The notes beneath the pieces were generated by a model. It did no database searches and was not told the origin of the DNA. It worked only from the letters and a program-made list of their open reading frames with translations. Positions 57,193 through 64,000 of a stretch of DNA of 64,000 nt are shown piece by piece. This stretch comes from AR12 sp036265915 (GTDB taxonomy: Bacteria > Methylomirabilota > Methylomirabilia > Rokubacteriales > CSP1-6), in the NCBI GenBank assembly GCA_036265915.1, contig DATAOC010000040.1, positions 11,313 through 75,312 on the forward strand, read 5' to 3'. Each line of letters begins with the position of its first letter. Positions within the stretch are counted from its first letter, which is position 1. The position numbers and the translations under genes are program-made.

Positions 57193-58155
57193 CTACGGGA
57201 TGACCTCGTCGGCGCGCAGCAGCAGCGGCGGGGGGATCGTCAGCCGCAGCGCCTTCGCCGTCTTCACGTTGATGACCAGCTCGAGCTTCGTCGGCTGCTC
57301 CACCGGGAGATCGGCGGGCCGCGCGCCCTTGAGGATCTTGTCCGCATAGGCGGCCGCCTGCCGGTACATGCTGGCGAGGCTGGCGCCATAGAACATCAGT
57401 CCGCCCGCGTCGACGTAGTCGCGACCGCCGTAGACGGCCGGGAGCCGTCGCCGGGCCGCCAGCTCGACGATCCGCTTGCGGTGGGTGATGAACAACGGGT
57501 TGGTCTGCACGAGGAGCGCCTCCATGTGCTCACGCGCCATGGCCGCGAATGCCGGCTCGAGCTCGCTCGCCTGCCGTGCCTCGAAGACGCGCAGCGCGAG
57601 CCCCAGCGCGTGGGTGGCCGCGTCCTTCTCGCTCTCGAGAGCGGCGCTGTACTGCGTCGTGTAGAACGACGCCGGATTGACGAGCACGGCGACGCGGGAC
57701 AGGCGGGGGACGGCCTCCTTCAAGAGCTCGAGGCGCTTGAGGTCCAGCGTCTGGCCGAGGGCGGTGACGCCGGTCACGTTGCCGCCGGGGCGCGCCAGGC
57801 TCGTCACGAGGCCGTCGTGGACCGGATCGCCCGTGGTGACGATGACGATCGGAATGGTCGCCGTCGCCTGCCGGGCCGCCAGCGCCCCCGGACTCGATCC
57901 GGTGAGGATCAGATCGACGCGTTGTCGCACGAGCTCGGCCGCCAGCGCCGGCAGCCGCTCGCCCTTGCCGTCGGCGAAGCGCGTCTCGACGGTGAACGTC
58001 GTTCCCTCCGCCCAGCCGAGCGCTCGCATGCCTTGCTTGAACGCCTCGATGTGCGGGGAGTCGGCCTCGACGGACAGCGGAGTGAGGCGGCCGATGCGCA
58101 CGGGCCTTCGCGCCTCCTGCGCGGCCACGTGGAACGCGGTTCGGCGCGCGCGCAT
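57193..58155 (-). CDS. TrpX/ABC_sub_bind-type ABC transporter substrate-binding protein
   Basis: A 320-residue binding protein of the TrpX-like family. Characteristic parts are RIGRLTPLSVEADSPHIEAFKQGMRALGW at the start, LARPGGNVTGVTALGQTLDLKRLELLKEAVPRLSRVAVLVNP in the middle, and PAVYGGRDYVDAGGLMFYGASLASMYRQAAAYADKILKGARPADLPVEQPTKLELVINVKTAKALRLTIP at the end (read across residues 245-310). No signal peptide is visible from ATG 58155, nor from the TTG at 58179. The family is normally exported, so the true start may differ or export may be unusual. No permease genes are adjacent, so it is an orphan receptor. It is divergent from the haloperoxidase-like gene and follows nothing on its own strand. 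Confidence 0.82.
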   Translation of the reverse strand: MRARRTAFHVAAQEARRPVRIGRLTPLSVEADSPHIEAFKQGMRALGWAEGTTFTVETRFADGKGERLPALAAELVRQRVDLILTGSSPGALAARQATATIPIVIVTTGDPVHDGLVTSLARPGGNVTGVTALGQTLDLKRLELLKEAVPRLSRVAVLVNPASFYTTQYSAALESEKDAATHALGLALRVFEARQASELEPAFAAMAREHMEALLVQTNPLFITHRKRIVELAARRRLPAVYGGRDYVDAGGLMFYGASLASMYRQAAAYADKILKGARPADLPVEQPTKLELVINVKTAKALRLTIPPPLLLRADEVIP

Positions 58156-58235
58156 TTCTACAACGACCTCTGCAATCAATTCCGCATTGCGCCGTCCCGT
58201 GCGCGTGCTCTACGGTACGTCGCCGGGAGGCAGGC

Positions 58236-59723
58236 ATGAGGCACTCGGCATGGATGGTGGCGGCGCTCGCGCTGGCCGTGGCAGCGCCGGACGCGAGCGC
58301 ACAGACGGCGGCGCGCGGATTTCCCGACGGCCTCGACGAGGCGCTCGGGAGCAAGTTCAAGGCCTCGGGACGTCGACCGGTGCCGCGATTCCCGCGCCGC
58401 GGCTCCGATGCGCTGAGCGTGCTGCGGCAGTGGAACGACATCGCCATCGACGCGAGCGGCCTCGATCACACGCCCGTCGCGCCGGGCGAGAGCCGCATCT
58501 TCGGCGAGCAGCTCGGCCCCACGCGCGCCAGCCGGGCCATGGCCATCGTCCACATCGCGATGTTCGACGCGGTCAACGCCATCGCCGGCCGGTACCAGCC
58601 GTACAGCTCGCTGGCGCCGGTGACCGGCCCGGCGTCGATGACCGCGGCCATCGCGCAGGCGGCGCGCGACACGCTGGCGGCGCTGTTTGCCTCGCAGGCC
58701 GCGTCGTTCGACGAGCTGCTTGCGGCGGAGCTGCACGGGATCTCGGACGGGCCTGCGAAATCGGCCGGCGTCGCGCTCGGTCGCGCGGCGGCGACGGCCA
58801 TCCTGGAGCGGCGCGCCGGGGACGGCGCCGACCATGCGGAGCCGCGCGTGGGCATCGACTTCATCACGAGCACGGCGCCCGGCAAGTGGCGTCAGGACCC
58901 GATCAGCGCGGGGCCGCTGGCGCTCGGAGCGCGCTGGGGCGGCGTCACACCGTTCGTGCTGCAGTCGAGCACGCAATTCCGCGTTCCCGAACCGCCCGCG
59001 GCGGACAGCCGTCAGTACGCGCGCGCGTTCGAGGAAGCGCGACAGCTCGGCGGCGACGGCGTGGTCACCCCGACCCAGCGCAATGCCGAGGAGACGTTCG
59101 CCGGCACCTTCTGGGCGTATGACGGCACGCCGAGCCTCTGCGCGCCGCCGCGGCTCTACAACCAGCTCACCGTGCAGATCGCCGAGCAGATGAGGTCGGA
59201 CGTCGTCGAGCTCGCGCGTCTGCTCGCGCTCGTGAACGTGGCGCTGGCGGACGCCGGCATCGCGGCGTGGGAGTCGAAGTTCCATTACCAGGTCGGCCGG
59301 CCGGTCACCGTCATCCGCGAGGCCGGCGCCGATCCGACGTTCACGCCGCTCGGCGCGCCGGCCAGCAACCTGCACGGCCCGAATTTCACGCCGCCGTTCC
59401 CGGCCTATCCCTCGGGCCACGCCGCGTTCGGCGGCGCGCTGTTCCAGATGCTCCGGCACGTCTACCGCACGGACCGCATCGCCTTCACCTTCGTGTCGGA
59501 CGAGTACAACGGCCTCACCGAAGATCACACGGGCGCCGTGCGGCCGCTGCATCCGCGGACATTCTCGTCGCTCTCCGAGGCCGAGGAGGAGAACGGTCAG
59601 AGCCGCATCTATCTCGGCATCCACTGGGCCTTCGACAAGAACCAGGGCATCGCCCAGGGCCGCCGCGTGGCCGACTACGTCTTCCGCAACGCGTTCCTGC
59701 CGCGGCGCGGTGACGACCGCTAG
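58236..59723 (+). CDS. Vanadium-dependent haloperoxidase-like / PAP2-superfamily exported protein
   Basis: A 495-residue protein with a signal peptide (MRHSAWMVAALALAVAAPDASA). The PAP2/vanadium-haloperoxidase active-site triplet is present: KFHYQVGRPVTVIR (Lys and Arg-Pro of motif 1), YPSGHAAFG (motif 2 with the acid-base His) and SRIYLGIHWAFDKNQG (motif 3 with the vanadate- or phosphate-binding His). The size and the N-terminal helical half (ASRAMAIVHIAMFDAVNAIAGRY) are those of VCPO-like bacterial proteins and not of small PAP2 phosphatases. It may oxidise halides or act as a phosphatase; sequence alone does not separate these. It is monocistronic, 80 bases from the divergent TrpX-type gene. 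Confidence 0.88.
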   Translation: MRHSAWMVAALALAVAAPDASAQTAARGFPDGLDEALGSKFKASGRRPVPRFPRRGSDALSVLRQWNDIAIDASGLDHTPVAPGESRIFGEQLGPTRASRAMAIVHIAMFDAVNAIAGRYQPYSSLAPVTGPASMTAAIAQAARDTLAALFASQAASFDELLAAELHGISDGPAKSAGVALGRAAATAILERRAGDGADHAEPRVGIDFITSTAPGKWRQDPISAGPLALGARWGGVTPFVLQSSTQFRVPEPPAADSRQYARAFEEARQLGGDGVVTPTQRNAEETFAGTFWAYDGTPSLCAPPRLYNQLTVQIAEQMRSDVVELARLLALVNVALADAGIAAWESKFHYQVGRPVTVIREAGADPTFTPLGAPASNLHGPNFTPPFPAYPSGHAAFGGALFQMLRHVYRTDRIAFTFVSDEYNGLTEDHTGAVRPLHPRTFSSLSEAEEENGQSRIYLGIHWAFDKNQGIAQGRRVADYVFRNAFLPRRGDDR

Positions 59724-59773
59724 GCACCGTTTCAGGGCGGCGTAGGATGGAGAGACAGCAGGAGGTACCGCCG

Positions 59774-60160
59774 ATGACGATCCGCCTCGACCACACCATC
59801 GTGCCGGCCAGGGACAAGGGGGCGTCGGCCCGGTTCTTCGCGGAGATCTTCGGCCTCGAGGTGAAGCCCGGCGACGGCTACTTCGCGCAGGTCCAGGTCA
59901 ACGACACGCTGACCCTCGACTTCTCCGACGACGTGGACGACGGGGACGGCAGCAGCCAGCATTACGCGTTCCACGTCAGCGACGCCGAGTTCGACGCGAT
60001 CTTCGCCCGCGTCAAGGCCAAGGGCATCGCGTATGGCGCCGGGCCGGACCATCACACGGACGGCAAGATCAACCGGCGGCGCGGCGGCCGTGGGTTCTAC
60101 TTCGAGGATCCGTACGGCCACCTGCTGGAGGTGATGACGGTGGCGGAGACGGGGAGCTAG
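59774..60160 (+). CDS. VOC-superfamily protein (glyoxalase/dioxygenase-like)
   Basis: A 128-residue VOC fold protein. The first module is RLDHTIVPARDKGASARFFAEIFGLEV with YFAQVQVNDTLTLDFSDDVD, and the second is HYAFHVSDAEFDAIFARVKAKGI with GRGFYFEDPYGHLLEVMT. Candidate metal ligands are His6 (RLDHT), His63 (QHYAFHV) and the Glu in HLLEVMT. AGGAGG precedes the ATG at 59774, which decides the start over the ATG at 59747. Its stop overlaps by 4 bases the stop of the convergent hydantoinase B gene. The substrate is unknown. Confidence 0.85.
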   Translation: MTIRLDHTIVPARDKGASARFFAEIFGLEVKPGDGYFAQVQVNDTLTLDFSDDVDDGDGSSQHYAFHVSDAEFDAIFARVKAKGIAYGAGPDHHTDGKINRRRGGRGFYFEDPYGHLLEVMTVAETGS

Positions 60161-61884
60161 CGCGCGCGGCGGAGCCTCGCGCGGAGGGCCTTCGTCTCGA
60201 CCTCGTCGACGGCGCCGCCGTCGAGCGTGAGCACCACGCCGTAGTCGGCGGCCGTCGCGATCTTGCCGTCCTTCAGATCGGCCAGCACGGCCGCCGGCTC
60301 GCGCTCGAGCGGATCACCGTACCCGGCGCCTCCGGCGATGTACTCCCACAGCTGATCGCCCGGATGCAGCACGATCATCTTCTTCGACGGCAGCTCCTCG
60401 CGCGTGCCGTCCTTGCGCACGATGAACGCATGCGCGCGTGCCCCGGGCGCGCCGCCCTCGAGTCCCCACGGCGAGGACGCGAAGCGCTCGCCGCGATGGG
60501 AGACCATCACGTCGGTGGTGGTCGCCTCGTAGACCTTCTCGAGGCCGAGGCCGCCGCGGAACCGGCCGGCGCCGCCGGAGCCGCGCCACAGACGCGCGCG
60601 GGGGATGCGGAGCGGGAAGTTCATCTCCACCGACTCCACGGGGATGTTCATGCAGTTCGAGACGTCCGTCTCGATGGTGTCGATGCCGTCCTTGCTCGGC
60701 CGCGCGCCCATGCCGCCGGCGGCGAGCTCGCTGGCCACGAACGGACGATCGGTCTCGGGATCGCGGCCGCCGAACGCCATGACCAGCAGCGTGCCGGAGT
60801 TCGCGGCCGGCATCTTGCCGGGTAGCGCGCCCACCAGCGCCCCGAGGATCGTGTCGGCGATGCGCTTGATGGTCGCCGTGCGGCAGCTCACCGGCGCCGG
60901 CGGCCGCGGGTTCACCAGCGTCCCTTCCGGCAGGATCGCGTCCACCGCGCGGAAGCAGCCGCCGTTGTTCGGGATGGACGCGTCGGAGATGGCGCGCACC
61001 GCGTAGTAGACGGCCGACATGGTCGACGCCGGTACGGAATTGAACGGCCCGCCCACCTGCGCATCGGTGCCCGTGAAGTCGAATGTCATCGCGGAGCCGC
61101 GCACGCGGAGGGTGACCGCGATCTTGACCGGCTGGCCGATGTTCACGCCGTCGTCGTCCAGCCAGTCCTCGAACGCGTAGTCGCCGTCGGGGATCGTCTC
61201 GATCTGCGCGCGCGTCAGGCGCTCGGCGCGCGCCAGCAGCTCCTCGATGTACTCGACCACCGTCGCCGCGCCGTGCGCGGCAAACAGCTCGCGCAGCCGG
61301 ACGCCGCCGAGTCGTCCGGCCGCGACCTGCGCCATGAGATCACCGGTGAAGACGTCCGGCAGCCGCACGTTCCGCGTGAGCAGCCGGAAGAGGTTCTCGT
61401 CCAGCTCGCCGGCGCGGAAGAGCTGGGTGGGCGGGATGATGACCCCTTCCTGGTAAAGCTCGGTGGCGTCGGTCGGCACGCTGCCCGGCGTGCGTCCACC
61501 CACATCCTGGTGATGGCACATCGTGCAGGCGAGGGCGACGGCGTGCCCATCCGCGAAGACCGGGACGGCGAGCGTGATGTCGGGCAGATGCGTGCCGCCG
61601 TCGTACGGATCGTTCAGCAGGAACGCGTCGCCCTCGCGCATCGCGGCCGGCGGGAACGCGCGCACGATGCGCTGGGCCGCGAACTGCAGCGCACCCAGGT
61701 GAATCGGGATCGCGGCCGCCTGCGCAATGGTCTCGCCGCCCGTGTTGAAGAGCGCGGCGGAGGCGTCGAGGCCCTCCTTGACGATCGGCGAGGCGGCGCT
61801 CTTCAGCAGCGTCAGCTCCATCTCGTCGGCGATGGCGTCCAGGCGATTGCGCAGCACCTCGAGCAGGATGGGATCGATGCTCAT
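60157..61884 (-). CDS. hyuB: Hydantoinase B / N-methylhydantoinase (5-oxoprolinase) beta subunit
   Basis: A 575-residue HyuB family protein. The N-terminus has ILLEVLRNRLDAIADEMELTLLKSAASPIVKEGLDASAALF and the metal-binding region is NDPYDGGTHLPDI. ALACTMCHHQDVGGRTPGSVPTDATELYQEGVIIPP contains the clustered Cys/His. RGSGGAGRFRGGLGL and GAGYGDPLEREP are the C-terminal family marks. With HyuA it forms an ATP-dependent enzyme opening hydantoins or 5-oxoproline, or an acetone-carboxylase-like enzyme. Its ATG overlaps the HyuA stop (ATGA at 61881-61884), as usual for this pair. It is convergent with the VOC gene. Confidence 0.92.
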   Translation of the reverse strand: MSIDPILLEVLRNRLDAIADEMELTLLKSAASPIVKEGLDASAALFNTGGETIAQAAAIPIHLGALQFAAQRIVRAFPPAAMREGDAFLLNDPYDGGTHLPDITLAVPVFADGHAVALACTMCHHQDVGGRTPGSVPTDATELYQEGVIIPPTQLFRAGELDENLFRLLTRNVRLPDVFTGDLMAQVAAGRLGGVRLRELFAAHGAATVVEYIEELLARAERLTRAQIETIPDGDYAFEDWLDDDGVNIGQPVKIAVTLRVRGSAMTFDFTGTDAQVGGPFNSVPASTMSAVYYAVRAISDASIPNNGGCFRAVDAILPEGTLVNPRPPAPVSCRTATIKRIADTILGALVGALPGKMPAANSGTLLVMAFGGRDPETDRPFVASELAAGGMGARPSKDGIDTIETDVSNCMNIPVESVEMNFPLRIPRARLWRGSGGAGRFRGGLGLEKVYEATTTDVMVSHRGERFASSPWGLEGGAPGARAHAFIVRKDGTREELPSKKMIVLHPGDQLWEYIAGGAGYGDPLEREPAAVLADLKDGKIATAADYGVVLTLDGGAVDEVETKALRARLRRAR

Positions 61885-63920
61885 GGCGCTCTCCGCAGCC
61901 TCAGGTTGGCGGCCTCGTCCACGAGCGCGGTGACGCCCGGCGGGACGACGGTCGTGGTGTCCGTCTGCTCCACGATGGCGGGGCCGGTGAGACGCGCCCC
62001 GATCGGCAGCCGCGCGCGCTCGTAGATCGGCGTGACCACGAAGCCGTCGAAGTACGCGCGCCGCTCGCCGAGCCTGGCCTCCTCGAGGCTGCCGTCCGCG
62101 CGCGCCGCCGGCGTGATCACCGGCCGCGGCAGCGGGAACGTGTGCACGGCGCGGAAGTTGACGAACTCGACCGGCTGCTGCGCGCGCGCGTAGCCGTACA
62201 CGCGCTCGTGCACGGCGTGGAAGGCGGCCACCGCGGCCGGCACGCCGGCGGCCGTCAGCGGCGCCGTGACCGCGACCTCGAGCTCGTAGGCCTGTCCCAC
62301 GTAGCGCATGTCGGCGCTGTAGGCCACGCGGACCTCGGACGCGGGCACGCCTTCCTCCCGCATGCGGGCGCGGCCGCTGGCGTCGAGCTCGGCGAGGCAC
62401 GCGTTGACGGCGCCCAGGTCGGCGGCGTCGGTCGTCGCCTGCAGCGTGCGCGCGTGGTGATGCTCGATGGCGGCGGCCAGGAGCCCGAAGGCGGCCAGCA
62501 CGCCCGGCGCCTCGGGCACCAGCACTTCGGCCATGCCGATCTCTGCGGCGAGCGCGGCGCCGTGCACGGGGCCGGCGCCGCCGAGCACGAGCAGCGCGAA
62601 CCGGCGCGGGTCGTAGCCGCGCTTGATGGTCACCAGGCGGATCTGATCGGCCATGCGCGCGTTGACGACGCGATGGATGCCGGCCGCCGCCGCCACCGGG
62701 TCGAGGCCGAGCCGGCGACCGATGTGCGCCATCGCCCGCTCCGCGGCCACCACGTCGAGGCTCATGGCGCCGCCGGCGAAGCGCGCGGGGTTGAGATAGC
62801 CGAGGACGACGCTGGCGTCGGTCACGGTCGCCTCGTCGCCGCCGCGCGCATAGCAGGCCGGGCCGGGCTCGGCGCCGGCGCTGCGCGGACCGACGCGCAG
62901 CCCACCGGCGGCGTCGATCCACGCGATGCTGCCGCCGCCGGCGCCGATGGTGTTCACGTCGACCATCGGCGTGCGCACGGGATAGGGGCCGATGGCGCCC
63001 TCGCTGATCAGCAGCGGCTTGCCGTCGCGGACGAGCGCGACGTCGTTGCTGGTGCCGCCCATGTCGAGCGAGACGAAATCGCGCACGCCCGCGCGCTCGG
63101 CGGCGAACGCCGCGCCGATGACGCCACCGGCGGGACCGGACAGGAACAGGGTGACCGGCTGCTGCGCCGCCAGCGCGGCCGACACGATGCCGCCGCGCGA
63201 GCGCATGATGAGCGGCGGCGCCGGCACGCCGAGCGCGCGCAACGCCTCGGCGAGGCCCGCGAGGTACTGCTTCACCACGGGCCCGAGATAGGCGTCGAAG
63301 GCGGTGACGCACAGCCGCTCGTACTCGCGGAACGTGGGGTCCACCTCGGACGAGAGCGAGACGCTCATCTCGGGGGCGAGCGCCGCGATGATCTCCCGCG
63401 TGCGGCGCTCGTGTGCCGGGTTCACGAACGAGAAGAGATAGCAGACGCCGATCGCGGAGACGCCCTGCGCGCGCAGCGTGGCGACCGCCGCCCGCACGTC
63501 GTCCTCGTGCAGCGCGACGAGCACCCGTCCCTTCGCGTCGAGCCGCTCGCGAATGCCGAGGCGGCGCCGGCGCGGCGCCAGGAACGTGGGCACCTCCGGA
63601 TCCATGTCGAGGTCGTACATGCGGGAGCGCTTCATCCGTCCGAGCTCCAGCACGTCCTCGAAGCCCTCGGTGGTCAGGATGGCGGTCGTCGCGCCCTTGT
63701 GCTCGAGCACGGCGTTGGTGGCCACGGTGGTGCCGTGGATGAAGCGCTCGACGTCCTGGGGCCGGGCGCCGGCGAGGCCGAGAACCTTGGTGATCGCGGC
63801 CGCGATGCCATCGAGAAGATCCTTCGGCGTGCTCGGCACCTTCGCGAGTGCGAGCCGGCCACTGGCCTCGAGCGCCACGATGTCGGTGAAGGTGCCGCCG
63901 ATGTCGACGCCGATCTGCAC
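61881..63920 (-). CDS. hyuA: Hydantoinase A / N-methylhydantoinase (5-oxoprolinase) alpha subunit
   Basis: A 679-residue HyuA family ATPase. It starts at GTG 63920 with the actin-like phosphate-1 motif VDIGGTFTDIV (residues 4-14). FIHGTTVATNAVLEHKGATTAILTTEGFEDVLELGR, VSLSSEVDPTFREYERLCVTAFDAYL and FVSLDMGGTSNDVALV (phosphate-2) follow. GYLNPARFAGGAMSLD and LLVLGGAGPVHGAALA are further marks. It supplies ATP-dependent activation for the ring-opening reaction carried out with HyuB. First gene of the hyuAB operon. TAGAAT lies 27 bases before the start, giving one of the longer leaders of the window. The product could act on hydantoins, feeding an N-carbamoyl hydrolase like the one at 945, though the genes are 60 kb apart. 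Confidence 0.92.
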   Translation of the reverse strand: MQIGVDIGGTFTDIVALEASGRLALAKVPSTPKDLLDGIAAAITKVLGLAGARPQDVERFIHGTTVATNAVLEHKGATTAILTTEGFEDVLELGRMKRSRMYDLDMDPEVPTFLAPRRRRLGIRERLDAKGRVLVALHEDDVRAAVATLRAQGVSAIGVCYLFSFVNPAHERRTREIIAALAPEMSVSLSSEVDPTFREYERLCVTAFDAYLGPVVKQYLAGLAEALRALGVPAPPLIMRSRGGIVSAALAAQQPVTLFLSGPAGGVIGAAFAAERAGVRDFVSLDMGGTSNDVALVRDGKPLLISEGAIGPYPVRTPMVDVNTIGAGGGSIAWIDAAGGLRVGPRSAGAEPGPACYARGGDEATVTDASVVLGYLNPARFAGGAMSLDVVAAERAMAHIGRRLGLDPVAAAAGIHRVVNARMADQIRLVTIKRGYDPRRFALLVLGGAGPVHGAALAAEIGMAEVLVPEAPGVLAAFGLLAAAIEHHHARTLQATTDAADLGAVNACLAELDASGRARMREEGVPASEVRVAYSADMRYVGQAYELEVAVTAPLTAAGVPAAVAAFHAVHERVYGYARAQQPVEFVNFRAVHTFPLPRPVITPAARADGSLEEARLGERRAYFDGFVVTPIYERARLPIGARLTGPAIVEQTDTTTVVPPGVTALVDEAANLRLRRAP

Positions 63921-63947
63921 GTGTGCGGTTCCCTGGCCCGCGCGCCG

Positions 63948-63953
63948 ATTCTA
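63948..63953 (-). promoter_or_regulatory. -10 element of the hyuAB operon
   Basis: TAGAAT on the minus strand (63953-63948), 27 bases before the GTG at 63920. No good -35. The last 80 bases of the window contain no gene start that I can support. Confidence 0.4.
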
Positions 63954-64000
63954 GCGCGGCGGGAGGCGCCGTGACGAGGGGGGACCGGCCGTGCCCGATC

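Overview
The window is 64 kb of very GC-rich, densely packed bacterial chromosome. About 57 protein genes cover it, many of them overlapping by 1-23 bases (ATGA, GTGA or TGATG junctions). I see no tRNA, rRNA, CRISPR array, insertion sequence or phage gene. The content is branched-chain-type (Liv) ABC transporters, family III CoA-transferase, acyl-CoA ligases, LLM flavin oxidoreductases, hydantoinase A/B, DUF1989 proteins and a zinc-ribbon adenylate-cyclase/AAA/TPR protein. Together these suggest a soil or sediment heterotroph of the Rokubacteria/Methylomirabilota type. That assignment is inference from gene content only.

Layout. 0-5.4 kb: alpha/beta hydrolase (cut by the window edge), M20 amidohydrolase, NTF2-like protein, RidA, epimerase, maleate-isomerase-like protein. 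5.4-11.1 kb: CoA-transferase coupled to a GrdB-like gene, an MBL/pseudo-receiver/GAF fusion, an FAH-family enzyme coupled to an AhpD-like gene, and a small membrane peptide. The GrdB-like and AhpD-like genes are each split by one in-frame TGA followed by a stem-loop placed like a bacterial SECIS element, so I annotate both as selenoproteins. 11.3-18.9 kb: DUF1345 protein, OmpA lipoprotein, two AMP-forming acyl-CoA ligases, a metallophosphoesterase and a sulfite-oxidase-like enzyme. 18.9-27.7 kb: a solute-binding protein coupled to a nitrilase, then a convergent Liv operon continuing from an enoyl-CoA hydratase and a quinone oxidoreductase. 27.7-32.4 kb: LLM oxidoreductase, di-haem cytochrome c peroxidase-like protein, and an operon of two trypsin-like proteases with a LuxR protein. 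32.5-41.9 kb: VOC protein, proline-racemase-family enzyme, D-amino-acid dehydrogenase, a second Liv operon with hairpins between its first two genes, and a DUF1989 pair. 42-46.8 kb: Att-type ABC exporter operon (ATPase, double FtsX permease, CrtC/AttH lipocalin) ending in a catalytically dead ClpP-like protein. 46.9-50.8 kb: DinB-like protein, receiver protein, 55-residue zinc-finger peptide and hybrid histidine kinase. 50.8-64 kb: RidA, LLM oxidoreductase, MFS transporter, cyclase/AAA/TPR protein, TrpX-type binding protein, vanadium-haloperoxidase-like protein, VOC protein, and hydantoinase B and A.

The recurring theme is uptake and breakdown of small organic-nitrogen compounds and organic acids. 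Two Liv importers and an extra binding protein sit beside enzymes that open or hydrolyse amides, ureides, nitriles, hydantoins and D-amino or hydroxy-imino acids. RidA proteins would clear reactive imines, and CoA-ligases and CoA-transferase would feed the carbon skeletons onward. Many genes have a sigma70-like -10 hexamer only 5-10 bases before the start codon, so short-leader or leaderless transcripts look common.

The most notable observation is the pair of selenoprotein genes, 2.8 kb apart. Conventional gene calling would break both at the UGA.
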